Assembly: GCA_964523295.1 (NCBI GenBank)
Contig: CAZGAH010000031.1
Coordinates: 1 to 49,024 of the forward strand
DNA length: 49,024 nucleotides
Origin: CAZGAH01 sp964523295
GTDB taxonomy: Bacteria; Desulfobacterota; Desulfovibrionia; Desulfovibrionales; Desulfovibrionaceae
Reading direction: 5' to 3'
Both the position numbers and the translations under genes were made by a program. Of the stretch, positions 1-7,297 are shown piece after piece. A model generated the notes under the pieces. It did no database searches. It was not told where the DNA came from and saw only the letters and a list, made by a program, of their open reading frames with translations. Position 1 is the first letter of the stretch, and each line of letters starts with the position of its first letter.

Positions 1-83
1 AGGCTCGAATGCGGGCGCTCATGGTTATAGCTGTCGAGCCACGCGCCCAGCACAGTGCGGTTCACCCCAATTTTGGGACCACT
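1..83 (-). pseudogene. Transposase (integrase-core) C-terminal remnant, cut by window edge
   Basis: Read on the minus strand, the frame from 83 down to 1 contains VNRTVLGAWLDSYNHERPHS, the YNxERPH signature found near the C-terminus of DDE integrase-core transposases (IS3/IS481 type). An in-frame TGA at 86-84 precedes it, so no start or catalytic core is present. The reading frame leaves the window at base 1, so its continuation is not visible. The stretch 86-65 looks like an insertion-sequence end (see next entry) lying directly against the transposase tail, which suggests an internally deleted element. The family assignment is by motif only. Confidence 0.6.
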
Positions 84-86
84 TCA
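65..86 (-). mobile_element. Possible insertion-sequence terminal repeat
   Basis: On the minus strand this reads TGAAGTGGTCCCAAAATTGG followed by GG. It begins with TGA and has a CCCAAAATTGGG core, resembling terminal inverted repeats of IS3-like elements. The partner repeat is not in the window, so the element's extent is unknown. Confidence 0.35.
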
Positions 87-216
87 GTCGGGATTTTTCA
101 AGGCGAAATCCTGGAGCACGAGCTTCGCTGTCAGGGCGAGTTTTTTGCTTTACCTCGGCATCAGCCTGGGGTAGAAACAATATCTTTGCAGATTGGCAAC
201 ACACGGAGCGAGCGAT

Positions 217-525
217 ATGTCGGTTCATCAGACGGTGAAAACCGTTTTCATCAACATGGCAAATGGCGAGGAGATCAAGGAGCTCCCCTCGCGATTCGAT
301 CGTGCCGCGCTCAAGGAGAATTTTACCCTCTCGACGCATCTTTCCTGGAGGGATACCTGGATTCACTATCGGGTGGTCAAGGTGGAAGAACAGGCTGAAA
401 AAATGGTCGTCGTGTACGTCAAACAGGTCCGGTTGCATCATTGGACCAGGTTTATTGCCGCCCTTGTCGGACTGCTTCTGCTTGTCGGACTCCTGGCTCT
501 GGCTCTGCGTACCTTTTTCCAATAA
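217..525 (+). CDS. Small single-pass membrane protein, unknown function
   Basis: A 102-residue protein. The ATG at 217 is chosen because GGAG at 205-208 lies 8 nt upstream; a TTG eight codons earlier has no such site. The N-terminal three quarters are polar, with several aromatic and charged residues (a WRDTWIHYRVVKV stretch near the middle). The C-terminus is one strongly hydrophobic segment at about residues 77-97 rich in L, V, A and G, followed by a short RTFFQ tail. It therefore looks like a tail-anchored protein with its soluble part in the cytoplasm. I do not recognise the family. It stands alone between the transposase remnant and a convergent gene, with no operon context. Confidence 0.6.
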   Translation: MSVHQTVKTVFINMANGEEIKELPSRFDRAALKENFTLSTHLSWRDTWIHYRVVKVEEQAEKMVVVYVKQVRLHHWTRFIAALVGLLLLVGLLALALRTFFQ

Positions 526-698
526 TTCCTTCAGCCTGACAGCCGGCTGAATGCCTCCCCGGCAGGCTTCGGGCAACGACCCGGGCCTTTCTCTTCGCCT
601 CCTTCAACAGAATACGTAACGGGTTGTTACCGGTCGCTACGGTGGACCCGATGCACGCGTGCTGCAATGGCTTTGCGGTGCAGGAGCGATGCCGCACG

Positions 699-1766
699 TC
701 AAAAAATTTCCGCGATCATGCCCCTGGGGCCGCCGCCGCCGATGAGTTCTATGGTGCCGATATCCACTGCCAGGATCTGGCCATGCGAACTCAGCAACGC
801 TTTTTGCAAGGACGAAAACGCGGAAAAGGCACCACGGGACATGACGATGACATGCTCGTCGTTCCTGTTGCGTAATTCCACAATATTCCCGCACATTTTG
901 AGCATTTGTTCGTATGAGATCGTAATGACCGTTTTTCCGAGTCCTTTCAGTTCGTTGAGCACGGCGTTGCGTTCCTGTTCGTCGGCAATGACCTCCGCGC
1001 ATAGCACGGCAAACCCTTCGCCGATGCTCAAGAGCATGCCCGTATGAAAGACAGGGTCCCCTTCGGGGCCGGCCGTCCGGAAGGCGACTGGCCGGTAGGA
1101 TACCCGCGCGGCAAAGTCTTTGAAAACGTCAAGGTCCGTCCGCGGTGACAGCGCAGCGAAGGCGACGCGGTTCTCCCGGTCCAGGACCATGCTGCCCATG
1201 CCTTCCAGAAACTGCTTGTGTCGCTCGTAGCCGGTCAGGTCGATGACTCCATCGATGTTCAGGTTCTTGCTCGACAGGCGTTCCTGCAGCAGCTCCGGTT
1301 GGCGCTCGATCCGGCGGTTGGGCGCCTGCATGGGAAACAGAACCAGGGTTCGGGCCGCGCCGGGAAGGTCGATCAGGGTGAANNNNNNNNNNACAGCGTC
1401 CGGAGTTTCCATGCCTGGCGGACTGGGCAGATGAATCACATCGATACCCGCGGCCTCGAGTTCGATGACCATGCCGGTGAATTCGGTCATGGCCTGACGG
1501 CGGACATAGTGAACATCGGGAAATATCGCTTTCGGCTGCTGCTGAAAGGTATTGCTCATGGCGGTCTGGGTGTTGAAACCGAAATGATCCGGGGAAACCA
1601 TGAGCACCGTATCCGTCGTCTGCCGGGGCGTGTCGAAGGGCCTGTCCGCCATGGCGGGTCGTGCTGCGGCGAGCAGCAGTAAAAAGAACACGCCGAGGAG
1701 ACCGGGCCATACCGGGAGAAATCGGACCAGGCAGGGCGTACGCAATTCCTGAGCGACGGGCGTCAT
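699..1766 (-). CDS. Exported pentein-fold protein (CtlX/amidinotransferase-like), probable pseudoenzyme
   Basis: Resembles the citrulline-hydrolase-like CtlX group of the guanidino-group-modifying (pentein) superfamily: an HFGFNTQTAMSNTFQ start to the fold, a TPDAV motif, VLFPMQAPNRRIER, the FHTG segment carrying the usual catalytic His, and a C-terminal IGGGGPRGMIAEIF. In the family as I know it the last motif contains a catalytic Cys (RCM); here it is Gly (codon GGC at 722-720). The next motif after TPDAV, normally FPNNW, is hidden by the 10-N gap at 1383-1392. The ATG at 1766 follows GGAGG with 5-nt spacing and gives a signal-peptide-like N-terminus (a long LLGVFFLLLLAAA core, then a possible AMA-D cleavage site), so the protein is probably periplasmic. 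An alternative ATG at 1862 overlaps the upstream stop as ATGA. Probably the last gene of the PHP-U32 operon. Confidence 0.65.
   Translation of the reverse strand: MTPVAQELRTPCLVRFLPVWPGLLGVFFLLLLAAARPAMADRPFDTPRQTTDTVLMVSPDHFGFNTQTAMSNTFQQQPKAIFPDVHYVRRQAMTEFTGMVIELEAAGIDVIHLPSPPGMETPDAXXXXFTLIDLPGAARTLVLFPMQAPNRRIERQPELLQERLSSKNLNIDGVIDLTGYERHKQFLEGMGSMVLDRENRVAFAALSPRTDLDVFKDFAARVSYRPVAFRTAGPEGDPVFHTGMLLSIGEGFAVLCAEVIADEQERNAVLNELKGLGKTVITISYEQMLKMCGNIVELRNRNDEHVIVMSRGAFSAFSSLQKALLSSHGQILAVDIGTIELIGGGGPRGMIAEIF
1383..1392. other. Assembly gap (10 N) inside the pentein gene
   Basis: Ten N bases. The reading frame is the same on both sides, so the true gap length should be 1 modulo 3. The left flank ends in codons for TPDA plus GT (Val) and the right flank starts with TTC. 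Confidence 0.98.
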
Positions 1767-1858
1767 GAGGGCCTCCAGTTCGGTGTCGGGTCGGACAGGG
1801 CCGGCCAGACCGGCGGTAGAGTTTACCGCTGGCGGAAAGAGACGCAGGGCGTGGGCGA

Positions 1859-3145
1859 TCACCGCGGGCCTCCATCGGGAGGGACGGCGCAGAGGTACAG
1901 GCCGGCTGCAATGGCCGGATGCTCGCAGCGTAGCGTCACGTCAACGCCCGGGTGCGCGCGGTCGAGTCGTATCCCGGTCGCGTTTTCCAGGCTCCAGGAC
2001 GCGGCGGCGAGCCTCGGACGCCGCAGGCCCGGGACGATGGCGGCGATATCCGTGGCCGCCGACCAGGGGGCGCGTACGGATACCTTCCAGGCGTCGTGGC
2101 GCAGGCGCTCGTGCACCAGCCCCAGCACCGGCTGTTCGTGCTCCCGGCAGCCCTGGCCGAACAGGCGTCGGCGACCTCCCGGCAGGAAGAAGCCGGAGCC
2201 GAAGCGGCGCGTCGAGGCATTTTCCAGCTCGGCGAGATATTCCGGAAGGCGGAAACGCCCGGCCGTCAGATCGTCAAGGGCCGTGCGATAGACATCGACG
2301 CTGCGGGCCAGGCTTCCGGCACTGCGCATCCGTCCTTCAAGCTTCAAGGCGCTCACGCCGACGTTGCGGAACCACGCCAGATATTTCACCAGACAAAGAT
2401 CCTCGGGAGCGAGGACGGTCCCGAAACCGTTTTCGCAGGATATATCCCACAGGATGTCATCCGGCCGGGTCTTCTCTTCGAGGGAAAAACGCCGGTAGGC
2501 GTAGCGGCAAGGGTGTGTGCAGGCGCCAAGGTTCGCCGGCCGGTCATTGAGCCAGGCCGAGAGCAGGCATTGGCCGGAAATGGCCAGACAGAGCGCACCG
2601 TGTACGAAGCACTCGATTTCCAGGCCAATTGCGGCGGCGGCCGCCGTCAGCGTGCGTATGTCCGTACAATCAAGCTCGCGGGCCAGATTGACGCGTCGGG
2701 CGCCTTGTTCGCGCCAGAATCCCAGGGCCTCGCTGTTGGCGATGTTCGCCTGCGTGCTGATGTGCACGGGCAGTCGGGGTACCAGCCGTCTGGCCAGGCG
2801 GAGTATGCCGGGATCGGCGACGATGAGCGCATCCGGCCGCTGCTGTGGCGGCAGAGCGCCCAGATAGTCAAGACAGGCGCTCGCGCGTACGAGATGGCGC
2901 TCGCGCGCCAGAATATTCAGGCAATAGTAGACCTTGACCCCGCAGGCGTGCGCCTGGTGCACGGCCGAGGGCAGCTCTTCGTACGTAAAGCCCGGGCTGC
3001 GCGCGCGCAGGTTGAGCTCCGGACCGGCCAGATAGACGGCGTCGGCGCCATACCGCAAGGCAGCGTCGAGCCTTTCCCGGTCTCCGGCAGGGACAAGCAG
3101 CTCAGGCGAGGTCGGAGCATCGGCGGACGTCTCGGTGCGGCGCAT
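1859..3145 (-). CDS. Peptidase U32 family protein
   Basis: A 428-residue member of the U32 family (YegQ/TrhP, UbiU, RlhA group), enzymes now mostly linked to tRNA, rRNA or quinone hydroxylation rather than proteolysis. It opens with ELLVPAGDRERLDAALRYGA, a TIM-barrel start with the GADAVYLAG strand. It contains the family core around residues 177-217: ECFVHGALCLAISGQCLLS, then NLGACTHPCR, which supplies four cysteines typical of iron-sulfur members. The length is close to the roughly 450-residue YegQ type, but which substrate it modifies cannot be told. It lies 24 bp after the PHP gene and its stop is followed by the pentein gene, so the three are probably cotranscribed. The start has only a weak ribosome site (GGAG about 13 nt upstream). 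Confidence 0.8.
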   Translation of the reverse strand: MRRTETSADAPTSPELLVPAGDRERLDAALRYGADAVYLAGPELNLRARSPGFTYEELPSAVHQAHACGVKVYYCLNILARERHLVRASACLDYLGALPPQQRPDALIVADPGILRLARRLVPRLPVHISTQANIANSEALGFWREQGARRVNLARELDCTDIRTLTAAAAAIGLEIECFVHGALCLAISGQCLLSAWLNDRPANLGACTHPCRYAYRRFSLEEKTRPDDILWDISCENGFGTVLAPEDLCLVKYLAWFRNVGVSALKLEGRMRSAGSLARSVDVYRTALDDLTAGRFRLPEYLAELENASTRRFGSGFFLPGGRRRLFGQGCREHEQPVLGLVHERLRHDAWKVSVRAPWSAATDIAAIVPGLRRPRLAAASWSLENATGIRLDRAHPGVDVTLRCEHPAIAAGLYLCAVPPDGGPR

Positions 3146-3169
3146 GTGAGGACTCGTCTCCGGGCAGGA

Positions 3170-4033
3170 TCAGGACGGGCAGGGCCGTCCCTGACGCTGT
3201 CGGCGGGCCTTGAGATTGACCAGGACGGCATCCGGGATGTCCAATCCGCCCTTGCCGCTGCCCAAGGCAATGTCGGGTTTGGGTCTGCCATGAAAATCGG
3301 ACCCCCCGCTCACCGCCAGATCCAACGTAGCGGCCAGCTCGAGGCACTGCTGCGTCTGAGCGGCCGTATGTTCGCTGTAATAGGCCTCGATGCCGTCCAG
3401 GCCGAAGGCCATGAATTCGCGCACCAGCGGTTCCAGGCTCTCGCTCGCCAGTCCGAGCTGAAACGGATGCGCCAGGATGACCGTGGCCTGCTCTTCGCGC
3501 AGCAGGCGGATGGCCTCCTCGGCGCTGAGCACGCGCTTGGGCGCGTGGGCCTTTCCCCCGGCGCCGAGGTATTCGTCGAAGGCCTGTTGCATGGTGCGCA
3601 CGTATCCTTTGTCATGCATGACGGTGGCGATGTGCGGTCGGCCGACGGAGCCTTCGCCGGCAACAGCCTTGACCTCGTCGTAGGTGATGTCCATGCCCAG
3701 GGCCCGAAGTCTGTCCACGATGACGTAGTTGCGGTCGTGGCGATGCCGCATGAGCGCATCCATGGTCTCGATCAAACGCGCGGGAAGCGCGGGCAGCCAC
3801 AGCCCCAGGATGTGCATCTTCAGTGTGCCGTGAAAGACTGAAAGCTCGCAGCCCGGTACCACGTCGACGCCGTGCTGCCGCCCCGCGGCAAGCGCCTCGC
3901 CGAGCCCGGCGACGGTGTCGTGGTCGGTCACTGCCACGGCCGTAAGTCTCAGCGAGGCCGCGAGCCGCACCAGCTCGGAGGGCGTCAGCGATCCGTCCGA
4001 GGCTGTGGTATGGGCGTGTAGATCAATGCTCAT
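3170..4033 (-). CDS. PHP-domain phosphoesterase (RNase AM/TrpH-like)
   Basis: A 287-residue PHP-superfamily hydrolase. Metal-binding motifs are visible in order: DLHAHTTASDGSLTP at residues 4-18, AVTDHDT near residue 35, PGCELS near 60, an AHPF motif in the second half and GGSDFHG near the end. This layout matches the stand-alone TrpH/YciV group (E. coli RNase AM), which removes nucleotides from 5' ends of RNA or acts on 3',5'-bisphosphate nucleotides. The ATG at 4033 is preferred over one 21 codons upstream because the protein then begins at the PHP motif and AGGA lies 8 nt upstream. First gene of the leftward PHP-U32-pentein set, divergent from cstA. Confidence 0.82.
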   Translation of the reverse strand: MSIDLHAHTTASDGSLTPSELVRLAASLRLTAVAVTDHDTVAGLGEALAAGRQHGVDVVPGCELSVFHGTLKMHILGLWLPALPARLIETMDALMRHRHDRNYVIVDRLRALGMDITYDEVKAVAGEGSVGRPHIATVMHDKGYVRTMQQAFDEYLGAGGKAHAPKRVLSAEEAIRLLREEQATVILAHPFQLGLASESLEPLVREFMAFGLDGIEAYYSEHTAAQTQQCLELAATLDLAVSGGSDFHGRPKPDIALGSGKGGLDIPDAVLVNLKARRQRQGRPCPS

Positions 4034-4501
4034 TGTTTTGTTCCTGCTCCATTTTGCCGCATCCGGTACCCGCGGCGTGCCATAAGAATCAAGCATACGT
4101 CTCTGTCAGCTTGCTGTCCAGGACGAGATGACGGAGATGTAAGGATCGGTCTGGGCAGAAAGTGAAGACATTTTCAGCTGTCGGTTTTCACTGCGTTCTC
4201 CTTGTGGGTTATCCCCCAATTGGCGCGTATTCTACAGCTTTCGACGTTCGGGATGGCGGAATGACTACGGGGCGTATTGAACAGAAGATGACGCCAGGCA
4301 GATCAGCCAAAGCGAACGGCGCGTGCAGGATACCCCCGGAGCTCAATCGTACCGTTGGCGCTCAGACTGTTACAGGGATTGTTTGCGTGTTGCGCAGACC
4401 AGGGGTTCGGCGTAGTGGTTCCCCTCTTGCCGGTGCTTCGACCGCGTCGGGAGGGGGGGCTCGGCAGGACTGGCGGACAGTGTTTTTTCTTGAGGAGCAG
4501 A
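4034..4501. other. Divergent intergenic region between PHP gene and cstA
   Basis: 468 bp that must hold the promoters of both operons. I see no convincing sigma-70 or sigma-54 pair and no small gene. The only clear element is the GAGGAG ribosome site at 4492-4497 for cstA. Confidence 0.6.
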
Positions 4502-6313
4502 ATGAACGCGTTTACTCTGGTATTCGTTTCGCTGTGCGTCTTTGCTATCGCCTATCGCTATTACGGACTTTTCCTTGCCCGCCGGGCCTTGGGGATAGAT
4601 CCGTCGCGGCGGACGCCGGCCGTGGTCATGGCTGACGGCGTCGATTACGTGAAGACCAACCGCTACGTGCTCTTCGGGCACCATTTCGCCGCCATTGCCG
4701 CGGCCGGGCCCTTGATGGGGCCGGTGCTGGCCGCGCAGTTCGGGTATCTTCCGGGTGCGCTGTGGATCATCATCGGCGCAGTCGTGGCCGGCGCCGTGCA
4801 TGACATGATCGTGCTCTTCGCCTCGGTGCGGCATCGGGGCAAGAGCATCGGGCGCATCGCGGAGCTGGAGGTCGGTCCTGTGGCCGGCCGCGCCGCCAGC
4901 GTGGCCGTGCTCTTCATCCTTATGCTGACGCTGGCCGGTCTGTCGCTGTCCGTCGTCAACGCCATGCACCAATCCCCGTGGGGCGCGTTTACGGTGTTCG
5001 CCACCATGCCCATTGCCCTGCTCATGGGCTGCTATATGCACGTCTGGCGGCCGGGCGACGTGCTCGGGGCCAGCGTCATCGGCGTCACGCTGCTGTTCGC
5101 CGCGGTCCTGGCCGGGCCGCATGTGGCAGCATCGGCACGGCTGTCCGCGTTTTTTTCGCTGTCCCGCGAGCAGATAGCGCTGTTCCTCGGAGGGTACGGC
5201 TTCGTGGCCTCGGTGCTGCCGGTCTGGTTGTTGCTGTGCCCGCGGGACTATCTGTCCACCTATCTGAAGATCGGGACCGTAATCATGCTCATCATCGGCA
5301 TATCCTGGGTCCGGCCCGAGTTGCTCATGCCCGCCCTGACACCCTACACGGCCGGCGGCGGCCCGGTTATCCCGGGCCCGGTGTTTCCCTTTCTGTTCAT
5401 CACCATCGCTTGCGGCGCGCTGTCCGGATTTCACACCATCATCGGCACGGGCACTACGCCCAAGATGATCGGCAGCGAGCGGGACATTCCCTTCGTCGGC
5501 TACGGGGCCATGCTCGTGGAAGGCATGGTGGCCATTCTGGCCCTGACCGCAGCCTGCGTGCTCGTGCCCGCGGACTATTTCGCCATCAACGCCACGCCGG
5601 AGGCCTTTGCCAAACTGAATATGCCGGTGGTCAACCTTCCGCAGCTGTCGCACGACGTGGGCGAAAGTCTCCAGGGGCGGACCGGCGGCGGCGTGTCGCT
5701 GGCCGTGGGCATGGCCTGGATATTCTCCTCCATCCCGTTCATGGAGCGGCTCATGGCCTACTGGTACCACTTCGCCATCATGTTCGAGGCCGTTTTCATC
5801 CTGACCGCCGTGGATACGGGCACGCGCGTCGGGCGTTTCTTCCTCCAGGAGCTGTTCGGTCGCGTGTTTCCGAAATTCAATGACAAGGGCTGGTTGCCCG
5901 GGATCGTGCTCTGCAGCGCGCTGTTTACCTCGTCCTGGGGTTACCTGGTCTATACGGGCGACATCAGCACGATCTGGCCGCTCTACGGCATGTCCAATCA
6001 GCTGCTGGCCTCGTGCGGGCTGATTATCGGCGCCACGATGATCATCCGCCTGGGCCGGGGCCGCTACGCCTGGTCCGCAGCCGTCCCGGGCCTGTGCATG
6101 GCGGGCGTGACCATGATCGCGGGCTACGAAACCATTATCCGCGTCTTCATTCCCAAGGGCGACTGGCTGCTGGTGGCGCTGGCCGTCACGATCATGACGC
6201 TCATGACCGTGGTCATCGTGGCTACGGTGCGCCGCTGGTCTGCGCTCTTGAAACGACGCGGGCGCGTCAAGGATCCCTTCGGAGAACAGGTGCTGGAAGT
6301 GGTGCCGGAATAA
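4502..6313 (+). CDS. cstA: CstA-family carbon-starvation transporter
   Basis: A 603-residue polytopic inner-membrane protein of the CstA family, whose E. coli members take up peptides (CstA) or pyruvate (BtsT) under nutrient limitation. The family hallmark KTNRYVLFGHHFAAIAAAGP near residue 50 is followed by GPVLAAQFGYLPG and AGAVHDMIVLF. Many hydrophobic helices follow, with a GTGTTPKMI loop and an IWPLYGMSNQLLA segment near the C-terminus. The ATG at 4502 has GAGGAG 4 nt upstream; an in-frame ATG 49 codons earlier adds a non-membrane, low-quality extension. It is shorter than E. coli CstA (about 700 residues), as is common for the short subgroup. The substrate cannot be told from sequence. 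Confidence 0.9.
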   Translation: MNAFTLVFVSLCVFAIAYRYYGLFLARRALGIDPSRRTPAVVMADGVDYVKTNRYVLFGHHFAAIAAAGPLMGPVLAAQFGYLPGALWIIIGAVVAGAVHDMIVLFASVRHRGKSIGRIAELEVGPVAGRAASVAVLFILMLTLAGLSLSVVNAMHQSPWGAFTVFATMPIALLMGCYMHVWRPGDVLGASVIGVTLLFAAVLAGPHVAASARLSAFFSLSREQIALFLGGYGFVASVLPVWLLLCPRDYLSTYLKIGTVIMLIIGISWVRPELLMPALTPYTAGGGPVIPGPVFPFLFITIACGALSGFHTIIGTGTTPKMIGSERDIPFVGYGAMLVEGMVAILALTAACVLVPADYFAINATPEAFAKLNMPVVNLPQLSHDVGESLQGRTGGGVSLAVGMAWIFSSIPFMERLMAYWYHFAIMFEAVFILTAVDTGTRVGRFFLQELFGRVFPKFNDKGWLPGIVLCSALFTSSWGYLVYTGDISTIWPLYGMSNQLLASCGLIIGATMIIRLGRGRYAWSAAVPGLCMAGVTMIAGYETIIRVFIPKGDWLLVALAVTIMTLMTVVIVATVRRWSALLKRRGRVKDPFGEQVLEVVPE

Positions 6314-6607
6314 TCCGGGTCGCGGTGGATGCTGCACCGGGCTGGCGGTAATCTCGCAGGACCGCGGCCGATGGCGTGCGGCTGATCCATACGTTCCGGT
6401 TTTTTTTGCCAGCCCGGATTGACAGGCCGGTTTTTTTCCCACAGAAATCACGTCGGTGCGTGCATTACGGCCTTGCAGGGAGCGGAAAAGGGGTAATGAC
6501 CCGCTCCTGAGGCGTTTGTTGCCGTCCCTGGCGGAATTGAGGCCGCGGACGGTCCGGGCGCGAAACGAGCGCGGAGCATTGGCTTCGCGTAGGATGAGGA
6601 AAGGATC
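6314..6607. other. Intergenic region between cstA and the XRE-cupin gene
   Basis: 294 bp. There is a TTGACA hexamer at 6419-6424, but only a poor -10 match 17 nt later. Two long T-runs follow GC stretches at about 6400-6407 and 6433-6439, without clear stems. GAGGAAAGG at about 6596-6604 is the ribosome site of the next gene. Confidence 0.5.
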
Positions 6608-7168
6608 ATGAGCCAGGAAAAGCTGCTGGTAGAGGAAATCGCCCTGCGTCTGCGGGAGCTGCGCGAGTCGGTCGGATTGACGCGGGCCGGATTGGCCGCG
6701 CGGGCCGGGGCTCTGGAAGAGGACGTCCGCGCCTTCGAGAGCGGTGGTACAGAAATACCGGTCAGTTATCTGTTCAAGGTCGCCCGGGCGTGCGGCGTGG
6801 ACGCCACGGCCCTGATGTCCGGCGGCGACGCGCATCTGCGCAGCTATTCCCTGGTGCGCGCGGGCGACGGGCTCTCTGTCGAGCGGCGGGAGGACTACTA
6901 CTATCTCAGTCTGGCCTCGCGATTCACCGGGCGGGTCATGGAGCCGTTTCTGATCACCGCGCCGGCCAAGACGGAAGCGGAACTGCGCTTTCACGAGCAC
7001 GACGGTCAGGAATTCATCTACGTGCTCGAAGGCCGTCTGGAACTGCGGCTGGCGGACGATGTCCTCGTACTGGAACCCCACGACGCCATTTACTTCAACT
7101 CCCGCATCGCCCACGCCATGCGCGGGCTGGACGACACGTCGGCGACCTTTCTCGACGTCATCGTCTGA
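6608..7168 (+). CDS. XRE-family regulator with C-terminal cupin domain
   Basis: 186 residues with two parts. Residues 8-68 form a helix-turn-helix of the XRE/Cro type (LRLRELRESVGLTRAGLAAR, then a second helix pair ending ACGVDATALM). Residues 110-186 form a cupin_2 barrel with the metal/ligand-type motif RFHEHDGQEFIYVLEGRLEL and a second motif EPHDAIYFNSRIAHAMR. Such regulators sense a small ligand with the cupin and control an adjacent metabolic gene. The acyl-CoA synthetase gene starts 129 bp downstream on the same strand and is the likely target. A strong GAGGAAAGG site precedes the ATG. The ligand is unknown; an acyl or aryl acid handled by the neighbour would be logical. Confidence 0.85.
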   Translation: MSQEKLLVEEIALRLRELRESVGLTRAGLAARAGALEEDVRAFESGGTEIPVSYLFKVARACGVDATALMSGGDAHLRSYSLVRAGDGLSVERREDYYYLSLASRFTGRVMEPFLITAPAKTEAELRFHEHDGQEFIYVLEGRLELRLADDVLVLEPHDAIYFNSRIAHAMRGLDDTSATFLDVIV

Positions 7169-7297
7169 TCCGGCGATACCGCGCTGTCACAGGACACCCT
7201 GCGTTTTTCGATGAACAACCCGGACATGGCCCGGCTGTAATGGCTTCTCTCTCCCGAACCTGCGCCGAGCATTGCGCCTGCCGCGAACGGAGCTCTC

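Noticed and set aside
4370..7114. Long minus-strand open frame (914 codons) opposite cstA and the XRE-cupin gene
   Set aside because: A GC-rich shadow: low-complexity H/R/G/D-rich translation with no domain motifs, fully antisense to two clear genes.
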